DNA from: Eriocheir sinensis
Taxonomy: Eukaryota; Arthropoda; Malacostraca; Decapoda; Varunidae
Direction: 5' to 3'
NCBI RefSeq assembly: GCF_024679095.1
Contig: NC_066562.1
Location: 8,204,398 to 8,268,397 of the forward strand
Length of the DNA: 64,000 nt
Shown: piece after piece, positions 1-10,900 of the stretch
Position numbering within the stretch: position 1 is the stretch's first letter
Layout of the letters: each line of letters begins with the position of its first letter
Translations under genes and position numbers: made by a program
The notes under the pieces: model-generated
Told to the model about the DNA's origin: nothing
The model's input: only the letters and a program-made list of their open reading frames with translations
Database searches by the model: none

Positions 1-297
1 ATTTCTTATTATCAAACTTTTTCTGAACTCCATTTCTTTTCAGTCCTTTTTCCTTTTCCTTTCAAACTTTTCTTTTCTTTCTTTCCCTCTCATCTAACAG
101 AACTCATCATTATATTGATCTAACCGTATTTCCTCTCATTATCATATTTTTTTGTTTTAGTCCATTTCTTCTCCTCAGTCCTTCTTCCTTTTCCCTTCTC
201 CTTTGTTGTTTTACTTGCAACAATAAAACTATCAATCAATCAATCTTTTCCCTCAAACATTTCTTTCCCTCACACATAACTTCACTTCATCTTATTA
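1..297. other. AT/pyrimidine-rich flank, downstream of mucin-like exon
   Basis: T- and C-rich sequence without a convincing reading frame. It lies 3' of the minus-strand mucin-like exon, so part of it should be that gene's 3' UTR. No clear minus-strand AATAAA signal was found. Confidence 0.4.
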
Positions 298-1101
298 TTA
301 CTCCATTTCCTGGTCCGAGGGAGCCTGGAAAGTCGAGCACAAGGTCATGTCACTGATATCCAAGGACACACAGGGAATCATATCATTTGCTTCGTGGACC
401 ACAACGGACGGCACGACCAAGCACGGCTCTTCAGGTTCACGAGGAGACGAAGAAAAAGGCGGATCAGCATTAAGAGGAGTAGATTCCCTAGGGACGTCTT
501 CTAAGGGTATCCAAAGATCTTCCAGCGGGATTCCATTGTCTTCCTTTGCTTTGGGACTGTCACTGTTCCTCTTCCTGTTGCACGCAAAGAAAAGAAAGAC
601 CACCACGATGAATGACAAGCCAGATGTTACCACGAAGATCGTTACCGTGTCCTTTGTTGGTGATGGGTTCGTGGTTGAGGCATTAGGAGTTTCGGTTGAG
701 GCCGTGGTAATGGTGGTGGTAGGAGGGGATGGTTGTGGAGTTGTGGCAATGGTTGTGGTGAGTGGTGGAGTGGCAGTAGTAGTTGTAGTAGTAGGAGTAG
801 TAGTAGTAGTAGGGGTAGTAGTAGTAGTAGAGGTTGTAGTAGTGGTAGCAGCTGTGGTGGTAGTAGTAGTAGTAGTAGTAGGGGTCGTAGTAGTAGTAGA
901 AGTAGTAGGAGCTGTAGTAGTAGTAGTAGTAGTAGTAGGGGTCGTAGTAGTAGTAGAAGTAGTAGGAGCTGTAGTAGTAGTAGTAGTAGGAGTTGGGGTT
1001 GTAGTAGTAGTAGTAGTTGCAGTAGTAGTAGCAGTAGTAGTAGGAGTTGCAGTAGCAGTAGTAGTATCAGTAGTAGTAGTAGTAGTAGCAGTTGTTGTTG
1101 G

Positions 1102-1132
<31 letters not shown>

Positions 1133-1340
1133 GGTGTGGTTGTCAGTGAGGCTTGCATGGTTGACTCTTCTATGGGTGAGGTTGGTTCACTAGCCGATCG
1201 TATGGCAGTTGAGGTATGCTGAAGGGAGACTGAGGGGGGAGGAGTCCTGTGTGTGCTGACTCCTGTAGTGGGTTCAGCATCGTCAGCAAGGTCAGCATGA
1301 TGACTTGAAGAGATGGTGGTGGTGGTGGTGGTGGTGATAT
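298..1340 (-). CDS. Terminal exon of a Thr-rich mucin-like type I membrane protein
   Basis: The frame is open on the minus strand from 1362 to the TAA at 298-300. An ATG exists at 1360-1362, but a good 3' splice site (TTCCTTTCCATTAACAG, then exon from 1340) suggests this is the last exon of a longer gene, with earlier exons at higher coordinates that I could not identify. Counting residues from that ATG (354 aa): about 1-70 are Ser/Thr/Pro-rich; about 72-235 are nearly all Thr with some Pro, Ala and Ser, expected to be heavily O-glycosylated; 241-261 form one hydrophobic helix followed by NRKR, a typical stop-transfer signal; 262-354 are an acidic cytoplasmic tail containing IPLED twice. The Thr stretch is written by an imperfect ACT/ACC trinucleotide repeat, whereas the tail has normal mixed codons, which argues for a real gene. 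The family is not recognised. A chance opening through the repeat remains possible. Confidence 0.5.
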
Positions 1341-1449
1341 CTGTTAATGGAAAGGAATGCATTGTTAATTCTATCCATTTTCAGGGGTAATTTAATATTC
1401 TCCTTCCTCTAAAGTTATTCGTGAAGTATTTGCATTCCACTGTTTGTTT

Positions 1450-1500
1450 TTTTGTTTATGTGTTTGTTTTAAAGGAAGCAGCTCAAAGGCAATGATAAAG
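1450..1500 (+). repeat. Fragment of the GGAGGCAGCTCAAGG dispersed repeat
   Basis: A T-rich stretch followed by GGAAGCAGCTCAAAGGCAA. The same T-run plus core recurs near 9020, 17850, 29435 and 53365. Confidence 0.4.
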
Positions 1501-1504
1501 AAAA

Positions 1505-1508
<4 letters not shown>

Positions 1509-1566
<58 letters not shown>

Positions 1567-1647
1567 TCTTTTTTCCTTCCCTTTTCCTTCCCTCTCATTT
1601 ATCTTGTCTTTCTCTCATGCAACATCTCTCCCTCATACATTTTCTAA

Positions 1648-1715
<68 letters not shown>

Positions 1716-1734
1716 AACACACACACACACACAC
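1509..1734. repeat. Two (CT)n runs and a (CA)n run
   Basis: (TC)n at about 1509-1562 and 1651-1704, the second continuing directly into (AC)n up to 1734. Plain dinucleotide microsatellites; the reading frames across them are not genes. Confidence 0.95.
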
Positions 1735-2198
1735 GAACTCGACCTTACCTTGTCCATTAATGAAGTTCAGAGTTGTCAACAGAACGACGAAATTCCACGG
1801 AGACTTCCACATAATGCTCCCTCGCTGTCTCCTCCTCCCTGTCTCCCTTTATCTCTCTCTTCCTCTCTCTCTCTCTGTCTTTCCTCCTGAGGGTTACTGG
1901 TGGAATGCATAGCTATAACCTCTGTAGCCCGCTTTGTATCATCATGTATTACTGTATTATACGTATTATTGTATTATTATGGAGGAAGTGAAGTAGAGAA
2001 ACGAAGGGTAGCTAAATATAGTGACTCATTTTGTATTGGTTATTATTATTTATGGCCATGAAAGGGCATTGAGGGAAATTAAAAACAAAACGATATAGGC
2101 CTAAAGAGAGTCCCCCAATTAAGCAGACATGGTTAAAATGAGAAATATATGACACACGGTAAATCAAGATGAATATAAGAAAAGAGTAGGGGGGAGGT

Positions 2199-2810
2199 GG
2201 GGGGGGGGTAGTTAAGTTATGGAACGGGTGGGTGTTGGATTTTACTTTCAACTTATAACGTAAATCAAGTGTTATTTCTACCCGATTTTCCGACTCCCGA
2301 CACACTACCAGAGGGGGGGTGGGGGGGGGAGGGGATAGTTATGGAACGGGTGGGTGTTGGATTTTGCTTTCAACTTAAAACGCAAATCAAGTGTTATTTC
2401 TACCCAATTTTCCGACTCCTGACACACTACCAGAGGGGGAAGGGGGGGGGGGATAGTTATGGAACGGGTGGGTGTTGGATTTTGCTTGCAACTTACAACG
2501 CAAATCAAGTGTTATTTCTACCCGATTTTCCGACTCCTGACACACTACCAGAGGGGGGAGGGGGGGGGGGGATAATTATGAAACGGGTGGGTGTTGGATT
2601 TTGCTTGCAACTTAAAACGCAAATCAAGTGTTATTTCTACCCGATTTTCAGACTCACGACACACTACCAGCGGGGGGAGGGGGGGGAGGGGATAGTTATG
2701 GAACGAGTGGGTGTTGGATTTTGCTTTCAACTTATAACGCAAATCAAGTGTTATTTCTACCCGATTTTCAGACTCACGACACACTACCACCCACTTCGAA
2801 TCCCATCAGA
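2199..2810. repeat. ~120-bp tandem satellite, about 5 units
   Basis: Units begin near 2219, 2341, 2459, 2578 and 2698 (spacing 118-122). Each unit contains a G-run of 8-12, ATGGAACGGGTGGGTGTTGG, and a segment ending GACACACTACCAG. The open frame through it is a by-product of the period. The G-runs could form quadruplexes. Confidence 0.9.
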
Positions 2811-3088
2811 TGCACAACACACCTCTGTCTGTCTGTCTGTATGTCTTCACGTCCCTACTCGCAAAGATGTACTGAAATGTAATGTTCTTGAGCACAGGAA
2901 AACTTGATAGGATATCTCTCTCTCTCTCTCTCTTATGCGTTATTTTTTTTCGTTAAACGCAAAGTCTCTGGGAATCGCTATCACGCATCCTGTCGCTATC
3001 TTGTATAATGTGTCGAGTTGTCAATGTTTTTCGGTTTTTTTTTTCTTCTTTTCTATATATAAGTTATACTGATATACTCTTCCGTCTC

Positions 3089-3095
<7 letters not shown>

Positions 3096-3178
<83 letters not shown>

Positions 3179-3246
3179 ACTGCAGTGAAAACATCAAATT
3201 CACTAAAACATCACTAGTCTACATCTTAAAAATAGTAGTAGTGGTC

Positions 3247-3283
<37 letters not shown>

Positions 3284-3468
3284 TAGGGGAAAGAAAGGAA
3301 AGGAAAGGCTAAGAAAGGATGAAAGGAAAGAAAAGGAAGGAAGGAAAAGAAATAAAGGAAAGACCAAGGGAAGGAGAACTACAGGAAAGAAAGAAAGGAG
3401 GAAGGAAGGAAGGAAGGAAAGGAAGAAAGGAGATTGACAATACGGCCAAATACAACAACAACAACAAC

Positions 3469-3567
<99 letters not shown>

Positions 3568-3596
3568 AAGACAACCAAAGGATAAGAAGGCGTGGA

Positions 3597-3650
<54 letters not shown>
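3096..3650. repeat. Compound microsatellite block
   Basis: (CT)n 3098-3175, (TAG)n 3249-3281, AAGG-type purine repeats 3290-3430, (AAC)n then (AAT)n 3456-3538, (AAG)n 3538-3572 and (GA)n 3599-3647. Low-complexity frames here are not genes. Confidence 0.95.
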
Positions 3651-3719
3651 CCATCACAATAAAAAAAAAATCGTTCTTACTCAAACTCTATGATGATCCG
3701 ATGAGGCTATGATGAACAT

Positions 3720-3952
3720 CCTGTAGTATTCCTCTGTTTTTAGGCTTTTTCTCCAGAATAATACTTTTTACAAGCTTTTCCTCAATACCAAGACTTATTT
3801 ATAGCCTTCTACACCATATCAAGGCTTTTAATAGGTTTTTCTTTCACATATACGCTTGTTTGTGGGCTTTTCCTCCATGTTAAGGCACTTTCATATCTTT
3901 TGCACCGTTTAAAGGCGTTTTACTAGGCTTTTGCATCATATACAGGCGTTTT
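3720..3952. repeat. Degenerate short tandem repeat, unit ~45 bp
   Basis: The words AGGCTTTT, AGGCGTTTT and TTTTGCACCATAT recur at roughly 40-50 bp spacing, much decayed. It runs straight into the 69-bp array. Confidence 0.5.
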
Positions 3953-5805
3953 GCTAGGAAATACTACTAACAGCCTCTACCAAAGCCTTGTCAAACTATC
4001 ACTAGGCTCATAACACTACCCATGGAAATACTACTAACACAGCCTCTTCTAAAGCCTTGTCAAACTATCACTAGGCTCATAACACTACCCATGGAAATAC
4101 TACTAACACAGCCTCTTCTAAAGCCTTGTCAAACTACCACTAGGCTCATAACACTACTCATGGAAATACTACTAACAGCCTCTACCAAAGCCTTGTCAAA
4201 CTGTCACTAGGCTCATAACACTACCCATGGAAATACTACTAACAGCCTCTACCAAAGCCTTGTCAAACTATCACTAGGCTCATAACACTACCCATGGAAA
4301 TACTACTAACACAGCCTCTACCAAAGCCTTGTCAAACTACCACTAGGCTCATAACACTACCCATGGAAATACTACTAACACAGCCTCTTCTAAAGCCTTG
4401 TCAAACTGTCACTAGGCTCAGAACACTACCCATGGAAATACTACTAACACAGCCTCTTCTAAAGCCTTGTCAAACTATCACTAGGCTCATAACACTACCC
4501 ATGGAAATACTACTAACACAGCCTCTTCTAAAGCCTTGTCAAGCTATCACTAGGCTCATAACACTACCCATGGAAATACTACTAACACAGCCTCTAGCAA
4601 AGCCTTGTCAAACTATCACTAGGCTCATAACACTACCCATGGAAATACTACTAACACAGCCTCTTCTAAAGCCTTGTCAAACTATCACTAGGCTCATAAC
4701 ACTACCCATGGAAATACTACTAACACAGCCTCTAGCAAAGCCTTGTCAAACTATCACTAGGCTCATAACACTACCCATGGAAATACTACTAACACAGCCT
4801 CTTCTAAAGCCTTGTCAAACTATCACTAGGCTCATAACACTACCCATGGAAATACTACTAACACAGCCTCTAGCAAAGCCTTGTCAAACTATCAATAGGC
4901 TCATAACAATACCCATGGAAACACTACTAACAGCCTCTACCAAAGCCTTGTCAAACTATCACTAGGCTCATAACACTACCCATGGAAATACTACTAACAG
5001 CCTCTACCAAAGCCTTGTCAAACTATCACTAGGCTCATAACACTACCCATGGAAATACTACTAACACAGCCTCTAGCAAAGCCTTGTCAAACTATCACTA
5101 GGCTCATAACACTACCCATGGAAACACTACTAACACAGCCTCTAGCAAAGCCTTGTCAAACTATCACTAGGCTCATAACACTACCCATGGAAATACTACT
5201 AACACAGCCTCTTCTAAAGCCTTGTCAAACTACCACTAGGCCCAGAACACTACCCATGGAAATAATACTAACACAACCTCTTCTAAAGCCTTGTCAAACT
5301 ATCACTAGGCTCATAACACTACCCATGGAAATACTACTAACACAGCCTCTAGCAAAGCCTTGTCAAACTATCACTAGGCTCATAACACTACCCATGGAAA
5401 CACTACTAACACAGCCTCTTCTAAACCTTGTCAAACTATCACTAGGCTCATAACACTATCCATGGAAATACTACTAACACAGCCTCTAGCAAAGCCTTGT
5501 CAAACTATCACTAGGCTCATAACACTACCCATGGAAATACTACTAACACAGCCTCTACCAAAGCCTTGTCAAACTAACACTAGGCTCATAACACTACCCA
5601 TGGAAATACTACTAACACAGCCTCTTCTAAAGCCTTGTCAAACTATCACTAGGCTCATAACACTACCCATGGAAATACTACTAACACAACCTCTACTAAA
5701 GCCTTGTCAAACTATCACTAGGCCCAGAACACTACCCATGGAAATAATACTAACACAACCTCTACTAAAGCCTTGTCAAACTATCACTAGGCTCAGAAAA
5801 CACAG
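3953..5805. repeat. 69-bp minisatellite, about 27 units
   Basis: Highly regular array with CCATGGAAATACTACTAACA near 4021, 4090, 4159 and onward to 5737. Most units are 69 bp; a minority of 67 bp read CTAACAGCC instead of CTAACACAGCC. Because 69 is 23 codons, long frames appear, but they break at every 67-bp unit and have no start context or splice logic, so this is not a gene. The unit matches the dispersed repeat at 12285-12475, 30440-30880, 31262-31345 and 31465-31530. Confidence 0.95.
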
Positions 5806-6050
5806 ATGTTCTCACTCCACGGGTTGTAAACGAACTGTGTCGAACAAGGGTCAAGTCTAGAATGGGTACATTGGGAGGTCAAAATAAAAGGGTCAGGTCT
5901 ATAGATTGGGTACTCTAGGTATTTTTCATTATAAGGTCCTCTCTTGATCTAAACCTGATATTATGAGGTGTTGAGTTGTTTCCTAATGGCAACTATCTTA
6001 ATTATACTCTTTTCATTTTCATTTTCTGAGATATGTTTTGCCCAGAGAGC
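5806..6050. other. Unique-looking spacer
   Basis: Mixed-composition sequence between the 69-bp array and a pyrimidine tract. No supported gene or repeat is visible. Confidence 0.4.
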
Positions 6051-6370
6051 TTTCCTTCTTTTCTTCCTTCCTTTCTTCTTCCCATCCTTTTTTATCCTTT
6101 TCTGTCTTTCTCCCTCCATTGGTGTTTCTTTCCTTTTCTTTCTTCCTTCTTCCCACTTTTTTATCATTCTTTCCTGTCTCCCTTCCTCCATTGGTCTTTC
6201 TTTCCTTAACTTCCTGCTTTCCTTTCCTTTCCTTTTTTTCCTTCTTTCCATCCTTCCTTTCCTTTCTTCCTCCTTTTTTTATCCTTTCCTGTCTTTCTTT
6301 CCTTAACTTCCTTCTTTCTCCCTTCCTTCCTTCCTTCCTTAATGTTTTCTTTCTTTCCTGTTTCCTTTCT
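6050..6370. repeat. TTCC/TTTC pyrimidine tract
   Basis: Strongly pyrimidine-rich plus strand built from TTCC and TTTC words with imperfect repetition. Frames on both strands are low-complexity. Confidence 0.85.
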
Positions 6371-6724
6371 TTCTCCTGTCCATTCTTCATTAGTTTAAGG
6401 AGTAGACAGACAGACAGATATAGACAGACAGGTAACACCCTCAAAACTGTCAATTCCAGCAGTAAAATAAATCAACTAGACACCTTCCCCTTCCCTCTTA
6501 TTAGCTAGCAAGGCAAACCAACATAGCACAAACACTAAATAGAGTCTTTTTAATATCTCTCAGTCTTACACAACGCCGAATAACATAAAAATAACCACTC
6601 TCTGCCAAGATGGGAGGCGAACGTCTTTTAATATGGAGGAGAACTGAGCTTTCTCTTAGTTAGGTCAGGTCAAGTTAGGTTAGAGTAAGTTAGGCCATAT
6701 ATCTGACTGAATGAGCCTGGAGCG

Positions 6725-6900
6725 ATTGATAGCTGAGAGTATGGAGATTGAGATGGTTTGGGCATGTGAAGAGAAGGAGGGATGGTAGGGTACTGGGGAG
6801 AGCCGTAAAGAGGAGGAGGGTGGTGGAGGACTGGCGAGAGCTGTCAAGAGAAGGAGGAATAGTGAGGCACTGGGGAGAGCTGTCAAGAGGGGGATTTACT
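6725..6900 (+). pseudogene. Possible decayed non-LTR retrotransposon tail
   Basis: One plus frame reads LRWFGHVKRR, resembling the RWFGH motif found downstream of the reverse transcriptase in many invertebrate non-LTR elements. It is followed by tandemly repeated, GGAGAGCTG-containing purine-rich sequence. Very short and degenerate. Confidence 0.3.
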
Positions 6901-7189
6901 TCAGTTAAGAAAGTTTCGTAATACTGAAAAGAAAAGTGTAAATAAGAAAAGAGGAACGAGAGGAGGACCTAAGAAGTGCTACAAAGCGATACAGGTCAAA
7001 AGAAGAAGAAGAAAGAAGGTAGGACACTGAGGAGAGCTGTGAAGAGGAGGATGTTGAGGCCCTAGGGAGACCTGTGAAGAGGGGGGGATGTTGAGGCACT
7101 GGCGAGAGCTGTTGAGGCGAAGTGCCAGGTCGTCATTCACCAGGCAGGCCAAGGAAGACATGGAGGTAGTGTGTTGAAGGGGATTTGGC

Positions 7190-7641
7190 AACACTGGTGA
7201 TGGACATGAATATTTGACCCTCTAACCTTGAAAGCGACTAAGGGAATATCTGACATTAAACAGAAGAGATGATGATGAAGTCTGAAGGGGCTGAAGTGTG
7301 CTGAAGACGATTTGGCAACACTGGCAATTGGAGAGGATGAGGCAATGGATAGTTGATCTTCTAACCTCGAAATAAATGAAGGAAATATCTAACAATAAAC
7401 AGAAGAGATGATGAAGTCTAAAGGGGCTGAAGTGTGTTGAAGACGATTTGGCAACACTGGCAATTGGAGAGACTGAGGGATTGGCAATAGTTGGCCCTCT
7501 AACCTCAAAAAAGATGAAGGAAATATCTAACATTAAACAGAAGAGATGATGAACTCTGAAGGTGCTGATATGTGTTGAAGACTGGGGCCTTAGGAATAGT
7601 TGGCCCTCTAACCTCAAAAGCAATTACGGGAATATCTGACA
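7190..7641. repeat. ~137-bp tandem repeat, about 4 units
   Basis: CCTCTAACCT recurs near 7217, 7358, 7494 and 7601. Each unit also carries GAAATATCTAACATTAAACA and, except where deleted, GATTTGGCAACACTGGCAAT. The last unit is interrupted by the MITE at 7642. Confidence 0.85.
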
Positions 7642-7828
7642 TTAACCCGATAACTGCGGGGATCATGTTTTTAAAGGCCCCTCTAAGCGAGAAATTGAGA
7701 AAAAATCATCACTCACACAAACCATTTCATAACATATATCAATGCATTTGTGATCATTTTATGCATCATCTATTTTTTGGGGGTTTATATCATGGCAAAA
7801 ATTTGGCCCATCGCTGCTGCCAGGTTAA
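7642..7828 (-). mobile_element. TTAA-flanked MITE (piggyBac-like ends), copy 1
   Basis: Starts TTAA-CCCGATAACTGCGG and ends TGCTGCCAGG-TTAA. Internal words (ATCATGTTT, CACACAAACCATTTCATAA, ATGCATCATCTATTTTTTGGG, GGCAAAAATTTGGCCC) match the copies at 35731 and 53640 in inverse orientation. There is no coding capacity. TTAA target duplication with CCC-starting ends is the signature of piggyBac-type transposition (family knowledge). The surrounding tandem repeat supplies the empty site. Confidence 0.8.
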
Positions 7829-7913
7829 ACAAAAGAGATAAGGTTGAAGTAAGTATGAAAGGGCTGCTCAGTTCTCCTCCACATCTCCCCAAACACCTGC
7901 TTCCTCATCATCC

Positions 7914-10900
7914 TCACTGGACCGCCTGCTTGACCTTCGCGATGATCTCTGGCAGCCTGGCAGCTTCGAGGACGAGGACGCGGCGGAAGGGGGTGTACTG
8001 GGGGTCATCCTCGTCCCACTCGCCCGACATGGTGGAGTCTCCCTTCACGTTGTACTCAAAGCTTGCCGTGGACTCCTGGGGTGAGGGAAGATGCGTTAGG
8101 TAAGGTTAGGTTAGGTTAGGTAGGGTTAAGAAGGTAAGTTAGGTTAGGGAAGTAAGGAAGAGAGGAAGAGTAAAGAAGGGAGGAAGGAAGGAATAGAAAG
8201 GAGGGAAAGAAAGCCATGAATGAGTGAAGGAAGGAAGGAATATAGGCAGAAAGGAAGGAGAGGAAATGAATGAGTGAATGAAGGAAGGGAAGAAAGAAAG
8301 GACAGAAGGAAAGGAAGGGAGTGAGGGTAAGATAGGAAGGAAGGGACAGAAAGAAAGGAATGAAAGGAATGAAGGAAAATGAATGAGTGAATGAAGGAAG
8401 GGAAGGAAGAAAGGATAGAAGGAAAGGATGTGAGTAAGGGTAAAACAGAAAGGAAGGAAAGCAAGGGACAACATGCCAGGTTAAGTTAGGTTAGGTAGGA
8501 AGGACAGCCGTACCCTTACCTCAGCGATCACCTCCTCCTCCGGGTTACCCCACAACTCTGTCTCTGCCCCTTTCTTTTTCTTCTTCTCCAGCTTGTACAC
8601 TTTGCTGATCAACAGGAGGTAGGCAAAGTCATAGGGCATCTTCTTCTTCTTAGCCTCATTGATTTCCTTCCTGAGAGAAGAAAAGGTAACATATGAATAC
8701 CTTGTCGATTTCCTTCCTGCATGAGAGAACAACAAGAAGAACAAGACCACGAAGAACAACAGTAATAAAAACAAATATACAAAACGTCCAAAATAAATCT
8801 ACGCACCTTAAACAGTCAAACACAGGGATGGCGAACTGTGGCGGAAGGTTGACCAGCCTCTCGGACAGCAGGAGGCCAACGTGCTTACTCTCATTGCCCA
8901 GGATGTCTCGGAGAAGGGCCGTGGTAGAGTCCGGGCCGCTGCTAGAACACCGCTCCACTAACGCAGTCCGCAGGCCCGCCACGCACTCCTCGTCCTGTGT
9001 ATTGGGGATGGAGTGTTATTATTATTCTTTTTTTACAGGAATGGAAGCAGCTTAAGGGCAACAAAGAGAGAAGTGTAGAAAAAAACCCCGCTAATCACTG
9101 CTCCTATAAAAGTGAAGAGTGGTCAAAAGAGAGGTCAATTTCGATGTGTCTTGAGGTGTTATGTGTTTGGGTAAGTATGGATGCTAAGTGAAGGAAGAAA
9201 TAAAAATAAAAATAGGGATAGTGTGTGTGTGTATTAGGTATAAAGACAGTCTCAGATTAGGAGTATATATAAATGCTATAAGTAAATCTCTGTGTAATCT
9301 AAGTCTGGTTTTAAATTTATATGTATTGGTGACAGTCTTCAGCAGATTAAAAATATGTGTCTATGTGTTGTTTTGAATGTATGAGCTTGTAACACTCTGA
9401 ATCCTGTGTGTTGGAGTGGAGTGAGACAGAGTGTGCTGGTGCCTTCAAAATATACTGATGTGTAAAATAATCCTTCGCTTCCTCATGGTTGCTCAATGGA
9501 AAGGAATCATCATGAGGAGGAAATTTAATCAACATATGTAAGCAAGTGTTGAGCCTTTCAGAATTACTAGAAAGAGACAGATAGAAAGAGATAAGTAGAG
9601 ATGAAAAGAGAGGTAGAGAGAGATAATAAGATAGACAGAGAAATAGATAGGAAGAGATAAATAGTTACAGGGAGAGAGAGATGAAAAGAAATAGATAAAT
9701 AGATAAGTAGATAAATAGTTAGGTACAGGGAGAGAGAGATGAAAATAGAGATACATAGATAGAGATAAATAAATAGAAAGACAGAGAGAGAGAGATCAAC
9801 CAGGTACCTAACTCACCTTTCTGGCTGTGAGGTTGATGACGGTTGTGACCCCAAACACTTGCTGCTCATCATCACCCATTTCCTCCTCCTCTTCCTCATC
9901 ATCGTCATCTTCCTCAGCGTCAACTTGCTGTCATGGGGATGAGATGATGAAGGTAAGAGCAGATGATACACTTATTTATGACTACGGGAATATGTGTGTT
10001 AGTTTGTTGATACCCAAACACTTATTACTCATACAAAAAAAAAAATGCAAAGAGAAATAGTTGAGGAATATAAGAGACAGAAGATCAATGAGGTTATGTT
10101 AAGGTAAGTAAGGAACAGAGGAAGTGTAAAGTAGGGAGAAAGGAAGTAATAGAAAGGAATGAAAGAAAGGAAGGAGGGAGTGAAGGATGGAAGGAATACA
10201 ATGTGTCAGAGATTTATAAAAGAAGAAAAATATGCAGGAATTATCAAGCAGGAAGAGAAATAATTAATACAAAAGCAGGAAACAGAGAAAGAGAAAGAAT
10301 TATAGAATACAAAGAGAAGGAAAACCAAGGAGAAAAACCTTCAAAGAGATATAAAGTGTAAGAAGTTTAAAGGAAAGAAAAAAAAAAAAATTACCATGTA
10401 GAAAAAATAAATAATTAAAGAATGCGATAAAAGGAAGGCCAGTACAAAAAGAATACACACCATCAGAGGTTAAAAAAGAAAAAAAAGAAATTACCATCTT
10501 TCCTACACCTCGCAGCCTCACCTTGATAACTGAACCCACATAGTTCTGTGAGATGATGGTGTCGGTGAGGCCTGAAGCGTCCACCTCCAGCCCGCGGAAA
10601 CACTGCTGCAGGAGGCGCTTGATGCCGTGGAAGTCTGCGTCATTGGCGGGGAAACCCTCAAAGTCCACGTTGACCTGGAAAAGTTAATGATAGCTGTGAG
10701 ATGCTTCCGTTCTCTGCTGATTTTTTATAATTTCTGAATTATGCCGAGAAATGTATTTTGATTTTCTAGAGTTGAGGGGAGTCAATGAGGTAACTTGCGA
10801 ATAAAGGAAAGTCAAATCAGGTAAGTAATTGATTTAACCAGTTAGTTAAAGAAACTCCACCCAGGTACATAGCTGAGGACACCTACTAATTAATGACAGG

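Noticed and set aside
347..1222. Poly-Val and poly-Ser plus frames opposite the mucin-like exon
   Set aside because: They are shadows of the ACT/AGT trinucleotide repeat; the minus strand has the transmembrane helix and normal tail.
3953..5860. Long frames encoding a 23-residue repeat protein
   Set aside because: They are the translation of a 69-bp minisatellite, broken at each 67-bp unit, and belong to a dispersed repeat family also found in introns.
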